12,942 nucleotides of DNA from an uncultured Clostridia bacterium (GTDB taxonomy: Bacteria > Bacillota > Clostridia > Oscillospirales > Acutalibacteraceae): NCBI GenBank assembly GCA_947567585.1, contig CANONE010000055.1, positions 1 to 12,942 of the forward strand, given 5' to 3'. A program made the position numbers and the translations under genes. Below, one piece after another: positions 1 through 6,330 of the stretch (its first letter is position 1; the number at the start of each line of letters is the position of its first letter). The notes beneath the pieces are model-generated. The model ran no database searches. It was not told the origin of the DNA and saw only the letters and a list, made by a program, of their open reading frames with translations.

Positions 1-499
1 TTGCTCCATCAGCCCCGGTAGCGCCCGTTGCGCCAGTGGGACCGGTAACGCCGTCAGCCCCGGTAGCACCCGTAGCGCCAGTGGGGCCGGTTGCCCCGTC
101 AGCCCCGGCAGCGCCCGTTGCGCCAGTGGGACCAGTAGCGCCATTTGCCCCGCCAGGGCCAGTAGGGCCGGTGGGGCCGGTTGCTCCGTCAGGCCCTGTA
201 TCTCCCCTAGGGCCTGTTGGTCCCGCTAAACCGTTGGCTCCTGTTGGCCCTACTGCGCCGGTAGGACCTGTGTTTCCGTTAGCGCCTGTGGGACCGGTAG
301 GACCAATCAGGCCGGTAGCGCCAGTAGCCCCTGTAGCTCCCGTGGCCCCTGTGGGTCCGGTAGGCCCTGTAGGCCCGGTAGGCCCACCGGCGGGACAGGG
401 CGGCGGACAGCAGGGCGGAGGACAACAAGGAGGCGGGCAAGGCCCACCGCAGCAGTCATCGCCGGAAGCCGATGACCCTGAATAGATTTTCATATTCAT
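1..499 (-). CDS. Collagen-like Gly-X-Y repeat protein, 5' part only
   Basis: The minus strand encodes at least 166 residues and runs off the left edge of the window, so the C-terminus is missing. The start MNMKIYSG at 499 follows GGAGG at 510-514. Residues 16-35 form a Cys/Pro-rich head: two Cys pairs separated by PPP, eight Cys in all (C16, C17, C21, C25, C26, C30, C31, C35). From residue 39 onward every third residue is Gly, mostly as GPT, GAT, GAD and GAN triplets, about 42 triplets. In Firmicutes such Thr-rich collagen-like proteins are often BclA-type exosporium or surface filaments that trimerise. The Cys head could cross-link the trimer or bind metal; this is inference. There is no obvious N-terminal signal peptide, which fits delivery to the spore from the mother cell. 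The long plus-strand ORF here (Pro-Val/Ala-Pro) is a mirror of the repeats. A phage tail fibre is an alternative identity. Confidence 0.85.
   Translation of the reverse strand, partial: MNMKIYSGSSASGDDCCGGPCPPPCCPPPCCPPPCPAGGPTGPTGPTGPTGATGATGATGATGLIGPTGPTGANGNTGPTGAVGPTGANGLAGPTGPRGDTGPDGATGPTGPTGPGGANGATGPTGATGAAGADGATGPTGATGATGADGVTGPTGATGATGADGA
10..144 (-). repeat. Three tandem 45-nt units in the collagen-like gene
   Basis: Units at 10-54, 55-99 and 100-144 are near-identical, differing at a handful of positions. Each encodes 15 residues, i.e. five Gly-X-Y triplets of the type GAD-G(A/V)T-GPT-GAT-GA(T/A). Such units can expand or contract by slippage, so allele length may differ between strains. 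Confidence 0.8.
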
Positions 500-561
500 G
501 CTGGATTTACCTCCAAAAAAAATTGGCCCCGGCTTCTTACCCGAACCCGAGGCCCATCTTC

Positions 562-587
562 ATTATATGCCTGTCCGCAAAAAAGGT
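562..587 (-). promoter_or_regulatory. Possible sigma-K-type promoter of the collagen-like gene
   Basis: On the minus strand, CATATAAT (569 down to 562) fits the sigma-K -10 pattern CATANNNT. An AC dinucleotide inside CACC (587-586) lies exactly 16 nt upstream, as in the -35 element of that sigma factor. Transcription would begin about 55 nt before the start codon at 499. The same bases contain TATAAT, so a sigma-A -10 is possible, but I see no matching TTGACA-like -35. The motif is short and could be chance. Confidence 0.35.
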
Positions 588-641
588 GCATGGCCACTGG
601 GCGGCCCCGCAGCCGGACTCATTCACACCAGCGGGATCTGC

Positions 642-878
642 TTACCCATGATTCTGTGCCTCTTGAGAAAACAGCTCGTCAAGCAATGCTTCCGCTTGAT
701 CCTTTTTCTCTTTGGGAACATGTATTTTCAACCGCTCCCGCATACCCGTCCGCATAATCAAGCCGGCCCCATGTACTGGAAACGCAGCGTACGGAATATC
801 ATGCTCTTTGAGTACCTGTATGAGCATTTTTGCCCACATTTCCTCCTTTTCACACAAAAACTCAAAATCTGTATCCAT
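642..878 (-). CDS. Small DUF2007-like protein (putative signal-transducing protein family)
   Basis: The product has 78 residues. I chose the Met at 878 because GGAGG (886-890) lies 7 nt upstream; an in-frame ORF continues to 983 but has no ribosome site. The protein starts MDTDFEFLCEKEEMWAKML, continues with a helix and a short beta region (IPYAAFPVHGAGLIMRTG), and ends KIHVPKEKKDQAEALLDELF. That pattern (an element shift, a 'hydrophobic helix then IP' segment, a final 'V-P-x-x-x-x-x-A-x-x-L-L') matches the DUF2007 fold, a compact ferredoxin-like domain of unknown role. No membrane segment is seen. It sits between argS and the collagen-like gene on the same strand. The 170-nt gap to argS suggests its own expression, though I find no convincing promoter there. 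Confidence 0.65.
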   Translation of the reverse strand: MDTDFEFLCEKEEMWAKMLIQVLKEHDIPYAAFPVHGAGLIMRTGMRERLKIHVPKEKKDQAEALLDELFSQEAQNHG

Positions 879-1048
879 ATGAATACCTCCTTTGCCGTAT
901 TTTCCATCTCTACTATGGATATACCCATAGCTGTACGTTTCATGCTGCAGCCCTGCTGTCCATATTTGGGAAAGAAAAAACATGCTTCAATAATTTTCAA
1001 TGGCTCGGATAACGCCCGCGTATAAGGCGCGGCAGGCTGCTATTCGTT

Positions 1049-2734
1049 TTACATGGTTTCCGGCGCGGTTACTTTAAAGAGCGCCAGGGCGTTTTCCAGG
1101 ACGGTTTTGGCCGCCGTGCATAAGGACAGCCGCGCGGCTGTAAGGCCCTCGCCCGCCCCCTTCACCCGGCAGGTATTGTAGAACTTGTGGAACAGCGTGG
1201 AAATGGCAACCACATACCGGGTAATCCGGGCCGGGTCCATATTCCGGGCGGCGTTGGCCACTTCGTCGGTGAACCCGGAAAGCTGGCGGATGAGCTCCAG
1301 CTCCTCCGGGGCGGTCAGCAGAGCCAGCTCCTCCGGGGTGCAGCTCCGGGGCTCAATGCCGTCCGCCGCCAGGTTCCGCAGGATGCTGCAAATTCTGGCG
1401 TGGGCGTACTGGACATAGTACACCGGATTCTGGGAATCCTGCTGCACGGCCAGGTCCAGATCAAAGTCAATTTTGGTATTGGGCTCGTAGGAGTTAAAGA
1501 GAAACCGGGCCGCGTCCACAGGCACCTCGTCCAAAAGGTTCGCCATAGTAATGGCCTTGCCGCTGCGCTTGCTGAGCTTCACGGTCTCGCCGTCCCGCAC
1601 CAGGTTGACCATCTGCATGAGCACCACTTGCAGCCGGTCCGGGTCCAGCCCCAGGGCGGCAATGGTAGCCCGGAGCCGGGGCACATAGCCGTGGTGGTCC
1701 GCCCCCAGCACGTTGATGGCCAGGTCAAAGCCTCTGGTCACCAGCTTATTGTAGTGATAGCCGATGTCCGGCACAATATAGGTGGGCACGCCGTTGGACC
1801 GCACCAGTACAAAGTCCTCGCAGCCAAAGGACTCGCCCTTAAACCACAACGCGCCTTCCTTTTCATAGGTAAAGCCCTTTTCCTTCATCAATTCCACCGC
1901 CCGGTCTACCGCGCCGCCTTCATGCAGGGCGGACTCGTGGAACCAGTTGTCGTACTCTACCCGATACCGCAGCAGGTCGTCATGGAGCACCTGGATATTT
2001 TTCGGAATGGCATAGCTGATAAGAGCCTTGCGCCGGGCTTCGCTGTCGCAGTGTACATACTTGTCCCCGTGGATTTCCGCAAAAGCCTTGGCGTTTTCCG
2101 TGACGTCCTCTCCGGCGTAGCCATCCTCCGGGAAAGGGAAATCCGGCTGGAACAGCTGCATATACCGGGCTTCAATAGAGAAGCCGTAGCGGTTCACCTG
2201 GTTGCCCGCGTCGTTGACATAGAACTCCCGTTCTACCTCATAGCCTGCGGCCTCTAAAACAGCGGACAGGGCGTCTCCCAGCACGCCGCCCCGGGCGTTT
2301 CCAATGTGCATGGGCCCGGTGGGGTTGGCGGAGACATACTCTACCAGCACCCGCCTGCCTTGGCCTAGATTGCTTTTGCCATAGTCCTTTCCCAGCCTTT
2401 CGATATCCTGGAGCACCGCCCCATAAAAGGAGGGGCAATAGGTAAAGTTCAGGAATCCCGGCCCGGCGATTTCACACTGGGAAAACCAGGTTCCCTCTAA
2501 AGAGAGATGGGCGGCAATGGCTTCGGCAATCTTCCTGGGCGCCGCGTGAAACGCTTTGGCCCCCGCCATGGCGGCATTGCAGGACCAATCTCCATGGGCC
2601 CGGTCGGCGGGGACCTCCAAAGCGAAGCCGGGAACCTGGGCCTGGGGCAGGTCGCCCTTTTCCATAGCCTGGGATATCGCCCCGGACACCGCCTCCCGCA
2701 GCTGGGCCCGAGCTTGTTCTACAATCTGAGACAT
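1049..2734 (-). CDS. argS: Arginine--tRNA ligase (ArgRS)
   Basis: The product has 561 residues, the usual size. It charges tRNA-Arg with arginine in the cytoplasm (class I synthetase). Order of domains: an N-terminal tRNA-binding Add1 domain (about 1-110), the Rossmann catalytic core carrying the HIGH-type signature HIGN at 143-146 (context SANPTGPMHIGNARGG) and the KMSKS-type loop KLSKR at 386-390, and the all-helical DALR anticodon domain (about 438-561, starting YVQYAHARICSI). I chose the Met at 2734 (MSQIVEQA), behind AAAGGA. The longer in-frame extension to 2830 runs through the intergenic repeat and has no family similarity. The gene follows the DUF1934 gene after 207 nt, a neighbour pair also found in Bacillus, and is co-oriented with ddl and murI. 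The non-coding gap just upstream carries a dispersed repeat described separately. Confidence 0.97.
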   Translation of the reverse strand: MSQIVEQARAQLREAVSGAISQAMEKGDLPQAQVPGFALEVPADRAHGDWSCNAAMAGAKAFHAAPRKIAEAIAAHLSLEGTWFSQCEIAGPGFLNFTYCPSFYGAVLQDIERLGKDYGKSNLGQGRRVLVEYVSANPTGPMHIGNARGGVLGDALSAVLEAAGYEVEREFYVNDAGNQVNRYGFSIEARYMQLFQPDFPFPEDGYAGEDVTENAKAFAEIHGDKYVHCDSEARRKALISYAIPKNIQVLHDDLLRYRVEYDNWFHESALHEGGAVDRAVELMKEKGFTYEKEGALWFKGESFGCEDFVLVRSNGVPTYIVPDIGYHYNKLVTRGFDLAINVLGADHHGYVPRLRATIAALGLDPDRLQVVLMQMVNLVRDGETVKLSKRSGKAITMANLLDEVPVDAARFLFNSYEPNTKIDFDLDLAVQQDSQNPVYYVQYAHARICSILRNLAADGIEPRSCTPEELALLTAPEELELIRQLSGFTDEVANAARNMDPARITRYVVAISTLFHKFYNTCRVKGAGEGLTAARLSLCTAAKTVLENALALFKVTAPETM

Positions 2735-2763
2735 TTTATCGAAATCCTTTCTTTTAAATAGTG

Positions 2764-2845
2764 AGCGCAGGGCCTTTTTAGGTCGTGGGCTTTGCCCACA
2801 CCCACAAACTTTTTGAAAAGGTTTGATCAAAAACTTTTACGCCGG
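2764..2845 (-). repeat. Dispersed intergenic repeat, copy A (upstream of argS)
   Basis: Read on the minus strand, 2845-2821 is identical over 25 nt to plus-strand 6345-6369 (copy B). It continues with CAAAAAGTTTG, shared with copy C, and then GGCCCTGCG (2773-2765), shared with copy B. It ends 29 nt before the argS start codon and has the same orientation relative to the gene as the other two copies. Confidence 0.75.
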
Positions 2846-2882
2846 GGTGTTTTTATTCCGTACAGGTAGTTTGTGGGCAAAG
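2790..2882. repeat. Fold-back (MITE-like) sequence with inverted ends
   Basis: The right end GTTTGTGGGCAAAG (2869-2882) is the exact inverse of the left end CTTTGCCCACAAAC (2790-2809), except that the left end carries a 6-nt CCCACA duplication. The 93-nt segment encloses an AT-rich near-palindrome, and a second small hairpin (GTGGGC-TTT-GCCCAC) overlaps its left end. There is no coding capacity. I see no clear target-site duplication, so calling it a mobile element is inference. Confidence 0.5.
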
Positions 2883-2941
2883 CGGAAAGCCTTATGGGGG
2901 AAAGGGCGGCCTGCGGCGTTTGGGTGGATGGAACTGGGGCC

Positions 2942-3379
2942 TTAGTACGCGGCGGGGGGCAGGGGAGTGACTTCCACCCGGAGCTGGTTGCGGCTGGAGA
3001 GGTTGGAGTCAATATCCAAGGTGTACTTGATTTCCAGAGAGCCGCCCTGGCGGTCCAGGGCCGTGTTTAGCTCGCTGGTGAAGACGCCCACCGTTAAAGG
3101 GCCAAAGCCCGTATCATAAAGGCACAGATGCCGCCGCCCCTCCTCCAAAATCAACCGGGTGGAAGACCCTGCCCGCATCATGGTAACCTTTCCCGGCTCC
3201 ACCTTCAGCACAGCGGTATGGGCAACCCGGGGATTATCCTCATCGTACTCTTTGTAGGCGATAAACCGCACATGGTCCCGTATGGTGTAGGTCCCTGTGG
3301 TGGAAAGCGTAATCTCCCCTTGGTCGTCTCCATATTCCTGCTTCCCAATAATATTGATGGTATAATCCTCTTTCAGCAT
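2942..3379 (-). CDS. DUF1934 (YwiB-like) beta-barrel protein
   Basis: The product has 145 residues, close to the family length. I chose the ATG at 3379 (MLKEDYTINIIGKQ) because AAGGTGG lies 5 nt upstream; a TTG at 3403 would add eight residues. The chain is almost all predicted beta strand: TINIIGKQEYGDDQGEITLS, then TYTIRDHVRFIAYKEYDED, VLKVEPGKVTMMRAG, RLILEEGRRHLCLYDTGFGP, LEIKYTLDIDSNLSSRNQL. The T.GFGP-L.VGVFT segment and the closing 'Y.LDID..LSSRN.L.V.V' are typical of DUF1934, a lipocalin-like barrel of unknown biochemical role. In Firmicutes it is repeatedly found immediately upstream of argS, as here. No signal peptide is seen. It lies between murI and argS on the same strand. Confidence 0.8.
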   Translation of the reverse strand: MLKEDYTINIIGKQEYGDDQGEITLSTTGTYTIRDHVRFIAYKEYDEDNPRVAHTAVLKVEPGKVTMMRAGSSTRLILEEGRRHLCLYDTGFGPLTVGVFTSELNTALDRQGGSLEIKYTLDIDSNLSSRNQLRVEVTPLPPAAY

Positions 3380-3422
3380 TCCTTCCACCTTCCTTACATC
3401 CAAGCACTTGGGACTTTCATAT

Positions 3423-3441
3423 TTTGGGACATCGTCCCAAA
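3423..3441. other. Perfect 8-bp hairpin in the murI-DUF1934 gap
   Basis: TTTGGGAC-ATC-GTCCCAAA is a perfect inverted repeat with a 3-nt loop. No T-run follows on either strand, so a classical terminator is unlikely. It could be an operator or an mRNA stability or processing hairpin. The remainder of the 138-nt gap (3380-3517) shows no clear promoter. Confidence 0.45.
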
Positions 3442-3517
3442 CCCTGCACGCTTTAATTTTCGTGTTTAATTTCCTTTATTCCGCCCAAGCGGTTTGTGGG
3501 CGCGGCATTGGGCTCTT

Positions 3518-4333
3518 TTAAGGCTGGCCGCCGCTTTCTATGTCGATTCTGCGTCCCTCTACATTGTGGCCAAGGAAGAGCTCCGCTATCGCGCCGAAAT
3601 TTTCCGGGGCGTCCGTTACATAGTACTCCGCCTCCCTGGTTTGGCCCGGGCCGCACAACAGGCCATGGGTCTCTAAAAACGCCGCCAGAACCAGCGCGGC
3701 CTCCTTGCCGCTGTCCACCAGCACGGCGCCAGGACCCATCACCGCCCCGATGGTCTCCCGGATAATGGGGTAATGGGTGCAGCCTAAAATCAGCGCGCCT
3801 ACCCCCGCCTCCCGCAGGGGGGCCAAATACCGCTCCGCCACCAGCCGGGCGACCGGGTCTTCCGGGGAGACAAAGCCGCTCTCCACCAAAGGCACAAACA
3901 GCGGACATGCCTGGGAATATACCGAAAGCGCCGGGTCAATTTCCAGAAGCGCCCGGGTATACGCCCCGCTGTGAATGGTGGCGCTGGTGCCGATCACGCC
4001 CACCTTCCCATTACGGGCGGCATGGGCGGCGGCGCGGGCGGTGGGGGTTACTACATCGAAATAGGGCACGGGCAGGGCTGCGCCAATGTCAGCGGCGGTA
4101 GAGCTTACCGTTCCGCAGGCGGCGAGAACGGCTTTCACGTCGTGCTTCATCAGAAAGTTCATGTCCTCCCGGGCGTAGCGGCGCACTGTTTCCCGGCTCC
4201 GGCTTCCATAGGGGACCCGGCCGGTATCGCCGAAATAGACTAAGCTTTCCTGGGGCAGGGCCTTTTCCAGCTCCTTCACAGCGGTCAGCCCTCCCAGCCC
4301 GGAATCAAACACGCCAATAGGCCGGTTATCCAT
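3518..4333 (-). CDS. murI: Glutamate racemase
   Basis: The product has 271 residues, the normal length. It converts L- to D-glutamate for peptidoglycan precursors in the cytoplasm. Two pseudo-symmetric Asp/Glu-racemase domains are visible. The N-terminal one has GVFDSGLGGLTAV (7-19), GDTGRVPYG (35-43) and the first catalytic Cys73 in AACGTVSST. The C-terminal one has the second catalytic Cys185 in LGCTHYP. The residue after Cys73 is Gly, where most family members have Asn (CNT); I count this as a lineage variant, because all other signature residues are intact. I chose the ATG at 4333, which overlaps the 3' end of ddl by 8 nt and starts directly with the conserved N-terminus, so translation is probably coupled to ddl. 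An in-frame upstream Met at 4366 lies inside ddl and adds non-conserved residues. Confidence 0.95.
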   Translation of the reverse strand: MDNRPIGVFDSGLGGLTAVKELEKALPQESLVYFGDTGRVPYGSRSRETVRRYAREDMNFLMKHDVKAVLAACGTVSSTAADIGAALPVPYFDVVTPTARAAAHAARNGKVGVIGTSATIHSGAYTRALLEIDPALSVYSQACPLFVPLVESGFVSPEDPVARLVAERYLAPLREAGVGALILGCTHYPIIRETIGAVMGPGAVLVDSGKEAALVLAAFLETHGLLCGPGQTREAEYYVTDAPENFGAIAELFLGHNVEGRRIDIESGGQP

Positions 4334-5408
4334 GAGGGTTCCCAGCTTTCTCAAAGGCCAGCTCAATCAGCCGGTCCAAAAGCCCGGAATAGCTGAGCCC
4401 CTGCGCCATCCAGAGCTTGGGGTACATACTGATAGAGGTAAAGCCCGGCAGCGTGTTCACCTCGTTGAGAACCACCTGGCGCTCGCCTTCGGTCACAAAG
4501 AAATCCACCCGGGCAAGGCCGGAACACCCCAGCAGCCGGTAAGCCCGCACGGCTGTTTCCCGGATTTTTTCCGAGACGGCCTCTTCAATGCGGGCGGGGA
4601 TATACAGTTGGCTGGTTCCGTTGACATATTTATCGTCGTAATCGTAAAACTGGGCGGAGGCTCCAATCTCGCCGATGATGGAGGCTTGGGCGCTGTCCCC
4701 CTGGCCCAGCACCGCGCACTCTACCTCCTGTCCTTTCACGCCTTCCTCCACCACGATCTTGCCGTCCTCCCGGGCGGCCTTCTGAATGGCGGCGTCCAGG
4801 TCCTCCGGCCGCTCCACCCGGCTGACCCCCACGGAAGACCCGGCGTTGGCGGGCTTTACGAATACTGGGAAGTCCAAGCGGGCCTGGATTTTATTGAGAA
4901 TAGCGTCTGGGGCGGCAGCATAGCGGCGGGTATAAAACCACAGATAGTGGGCCTGCTGGATTCCGGCAGCGGTAAGCAGCGTGTGGGTGACCGCCTTATC
5001 CATACATACAGAGGAGCTATGCACCCCACAGCCTACATAGGGGATGCCGGAAAGCTGAAAAAGCCCCTGGATGGAGCCGTCCTCGCCGTTTTTACCGTGC
5101 AGCGCGGGGAAAATGCAGTCCAGCGCCACAGTCTCGTAGGCCTCTCCCCGGCGGACCAGCAGGCCGTGTACAGCCGGGTCCGGAGAAAGAAGGACGGGAA
5201 CGGCCCGCTCCTGCCAGGAACCGTCCCCCAAATCAGAGGCGGGTCCCTCATGCAGCAGCCAGCGGCCCTGCTTCGTTATGCCGATTTGATAAATCTCATA
5301 TTTTTCTCTGTCTAAGTTTTCCAAAATCGACGCGGCGGACATCAGCGAAACTTCATGCTCTGAAGACTGTCCGCCAAAAATCACTGCCAATGAAATCTTT
5401 TCGCTCAT
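4326..5408 (-). CDS. ddl: D-alanine--D-alanine ligase
   Basis: The product has 360 residues and joins two D-Ala using ATP for peptidoglycan stem peptides. The N-terminal domain has FGGQSSEHEVSL (11-22; E17 corresponds to the E. coli Ddl Glu15). The ATP-grasp core has FVKPANAGSSVGVSRV (183-198) and the metal-binding LNEVNTLPGFTS (314-325). The omega-loop ends DDKY with Lys260-Tyr261, the D-Ala-D-Ala type (Tyr rather than the His of VanA-like D-Ala-D-Lac ligases). I chose the ATG at 5408 (MSEKISLAV); a TTG at 5423 would add five residues. Its ribosome site is poor (GGGTG about 9 nt upstream). It is the first gene of a minus-strand run with murI, which is overlapped, so both D-amino-acid steps are co-expressed. 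Expression is likely set by the promoter at 5580-5608 and its leader of about 165 nt. Confidence 0.96.
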   Translation of the reverse strand: MSEKISLAVIFGGQSSEHEVSLMSAASILENLDREKYEIYQIGITKQGRWLLHEGPASDLGDGSWQERAVPVLLSPDPAVHGLLVRRGEAYETVALDCIFPALHGKNGEDGSIQGLFQLSGIPYVGCGVHSSSVCMDKAVTHTLLTAAGIQQAHYLWFYTRRYAAAPDAILNKIQARLDFPVFVKPANAGSSVGVSRVERPEDLDAAIQKAAREDGKIVVEEGVKGQEVECAVLGQGDSAQASIIGEIGASAQFYDYDDKYVNGTSQLYIPARIEEAVSEKIRETAVRAYRLLGCSGLARVDFFVTEGERQVVLNEVNTLPGFTSISMYPKLWMAQGLSYSGLLDRLIELAFEKAGNPHG

Positions 5409-5478
5409 AGGTATCACACCCAATTCTAAAATGAAATACTTGCCGGGGGGCGCTGTAAGATCCTGGGGTTGAGTTCAT
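5353..5478 (-). other. Possible 41-codon upstream ORF overlapping the ddl start
   Basis: In the ddl leader an ATG at 5478 follows GGGAGG at 5 nt spacing, a better ribosome site than that of ddl. It opens a 41-codon frame (MNSTPGSYSAPRQVF...) that overlaps the first 56 nt of ddl in another frame and stops at 5355-5353. It may be a leader peptide that controls or couples ddl translation, or chance. I know no homologue. Confidence 0.25.
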
Positions 5479-5512
5479 CAAGACCTCCCGGGTCCGTACC
5501 GGCGGCTTTAGG

Positions 5513-5564
5513 GGGCTTGAAAAGGCACCCTTAAGCCCTTTTTTGTCAAATTTTTGCAGGGTGC
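5513..5564. promoter_or_regulatory. Alternative hairpins within the ddl leader; terminator-shaped on the plus strand
   Basis: GGGCTT (5513-5518) pairs with AAGCCC (5533-5538) around an inner AAGG-CAC-CCTT hairpin, and six T follow on the plus strand (5539-5544). A competing stem pairs GCACCCT (5525-5531) with AGGGTGC (5558-5564). On the minus strand, the ddl transcript would carry both mutually exclusive folds but no U-run after them, so an attenuator is not proven. On the plus strand it resembles an intrinsic terminator, yet I see no plus-strand promoter feeding it. Confidence 0.35.
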
Positions 5565-5579
5565 GCCGCCCCGCGTACC

Positions 5580-5608
5580 ATTATACTATAGCCGCGCGAA
5601 ATTATCAA
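5580..5608 (-). promoter_or_regulatory. Sigma-A promoter of the ddl operon
   Basis: On the minus strand TTGATA (5608-5603), a 17-nt spacer and TATAAT (5585-5580) make a near-consensus housekeeping promoter. The expected start is near 5573, giving an untranslated leader of about 165 nt before ddl. It is divergent from the rpmG promoter, with about 110 nt between the two -35 elements. Confidence 0.8.
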
Positions 5609-5718
5609 CCGCTATGAAGCCGGCGGCCGGGATTTTTCAGCCCGCTCCGCCGCAAGAGAAAATCCAACCCGGCGGGCGCGCGTTCAGGCCCCTTACCAGA
5701 ATTCCTAGGAAATTAGGG

Positions 5719-5748
5719 TTGACAGGCGCGGAGGGCTTGTGCTATACT
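5719..5748 (+). promoter_or_regulatory. Sigma-A promoter of rpmG-secE-nusG
   Basis: TTGACA (5719-5724), an 18-nt spacer and TATACT (5743-5748), with an extended -10 TGC directly before it. The leader to rpmG is about 125 nt. Its first bases can form a weak ACCTC/GGGGT hairpin followed by TTTCTTTTTTT (5755-5779), very close to the likely start of transcription. Confidence 0.8.
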
Positions 5749-5829
5749 AAAGATACCTCGAAAAGGGGTTTCTTTTTTTGCGCCTATCTTTTTGAGGGAG
5801 GCAGGGGCTATGGTCCCAAATTAAGATGG

Positions 5830-5852
5830 ACGCGCCAGGGCAGCCTGGGCGT
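5830..5852 (+). other. Hairpin in the rpmG leader
   Basis: ACGC-(bulged G)-CCAGG pairs with CCTGG-GCGT around a GCAG loop, nine base pairs in all. No T-run follows, so it is not an intrinsic terminator. It lies 26 nt before the rpmG start and could affect mRNA stability or act as a protein-binding leader structure; its role is unknown. Confidence 0.4.
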
Positions 5853-5878
5853 TTGCCGGAAAGGAAGGTCGTTAAAGC

Positions 5879-6028
5879 ATGCGTGTGAAAATCGTGTTGG
5901 CCTGCACTGAGTGCAAGCAGCGGAACTACCTGACGAAGAAAAACAAGAAGAACGATCCCGACAGGCTGGAGATGAATAAGTACTGCCGGTTCTGCCGGAA
6001 GCACACCCTGCACAGGGAAACTAAGTAA
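5879..6028 (+). CDS. rpmG: 50S ribosomal protein L33, zinc-ribbon form
   Basis: This short gene encodes 49 residues, the standard size for bL33. The sequence begins MRVKIVLACTECKQRNY and ends YCRFCRKHTLHRETK. Two CxxC pairs (C9/C12 and C36/C39) mark the zinc-binding (C+) type, as opposed to the zinc-free paralogue used under zinc limitation. It is a small component of the large ribosomal subunit near the E site. AAGGAAGG lies about 10 nt before the ATG. It is the first gene after the strong promoter at 5719-5748 and is followed 12 nt later by secE, the standard Firmicutes order. Confidence 0.95.
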   Translation: MRVKIVLACTECKQRNYLTKKNKKNDPDRLEMNKYCRFCRKHTLHRETK

Positions 6029-6040
6029 GGAGCGGTCGAT

Positions 6041-6295
6041 ATGGCGGAAAGCGAGAAGAAGACCGAAGGAAAGACCAAAAAGCCCAACGCCTTTTCAGCT
6101 TTCGTGAAGAAGACCACGAAGTTTCTGAAAGACTGCAAGGGCGAGATAAAGAAGATCGTGTGGCCCACCCCCCAGTCGGTGTTTAAGAACACCGGCGTCG
6201 TGCTGGTGACTATTATTGCGCTGGGGCTGTTTGTCTTTTTGCTGGACACGGCGTTCATGAGCCTTTTAGGGCTGGTTATGGACGTGGCCGGCTGA
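6041..6295 (+). CDS. secE: Protein translocase subunit SecE
   Basis: The product has 84 residues. It is the small essential clamp of the SecYEG channel in the cytoplasmic membrane. A Lys-rich cytosolic N-terminus (1-33) leads to the conserved amphipathic hinge GEIKKIVWPTPQSVFKNT (34-51). A single membrane segment of about 25 residues follows (VVLVTIIALGLFVFLLDTAF, 53-72), the usual one-TM Gram-positive form. AAGGAG stands 8 nt before the ATG. It lies between rpmG and nusG. The 152-nt gap to nusG is longer than usual and holds an inverted repeat and a dispersed repeat. A perfect inverted repeat covers its last codons. Confidence 0.95.
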   Translation: MAESEKKTEGKTKKPNAFSAFVKKTTKFLKDCKGEIKKIVWPTPQSVFKNTGVVLVTIIALGLFVFLLDTAFMSLLGLVMDVAG

Positions 6296-6311
6296 TAAGC
6301 CAACGGCCACG
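6283..6311 (+). other. Inverted repeat spanning the secE stop codon
   Basis: CGTGGCCG (6283-6290) and CGGCCACG (6304-6311) form a perfect 8-bp stem whose loop contains the stop codon. It is followed by CCCCG-AAAGC-CGGGG (about 6312-6326), another short stem. No T-run follows, so a processing or stability role between secE and nusG is more likely than full termination. Confidence 0.5.
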
Positions 6312-6330
6312 CCCCGAAAGCCGGGGGTAC

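Noticed and set aside
36..485. Plus-strand 149-aa ORF rich in Pro-Val/Ala-Pro
   Set aside because: It is the mirror of the minus-strand Gly-X-Y repeats (GGN codons read as NCC). The minus frame has a ribosome site, a natural start and a known repeat type.
498..1025. Plus-strand 175-aa ORF
   Set aside because: It overlaps the DUF2007-like gene antisense, has no ribosome site and no recognisable domain.
1016..1032. CCGCG-CGCGG hairpin after argS as a terminator
   Set aside because: Only five base pairs and no T-run; too weak to call.
1187..2257. Plus-strand 356-aa ORF inside argS
   Set aside because: It is an antisense shadow in GC-rich coding DNA; argS has full family signatures.
2735..2830. 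N-terminal extension of ArgS to 2830
   Set aside because: It reads through the dispersed repeat, is not seen in ArgRS proteins, and the start at 2734 has a ribosome site.
4332..5315. Plus-strand 327-aa ORF inside ddl
   Set aside because: It is an antisense shadow of ddl, with low-complexity composition and no domain.
5755..5779. ACCTC/GGGGT hairpin with a T-run right after the rpmG promoter as an attenuator
   Set aside because: The stem is only five pairs with a wobble and starts at about +1, too early for normal termination.
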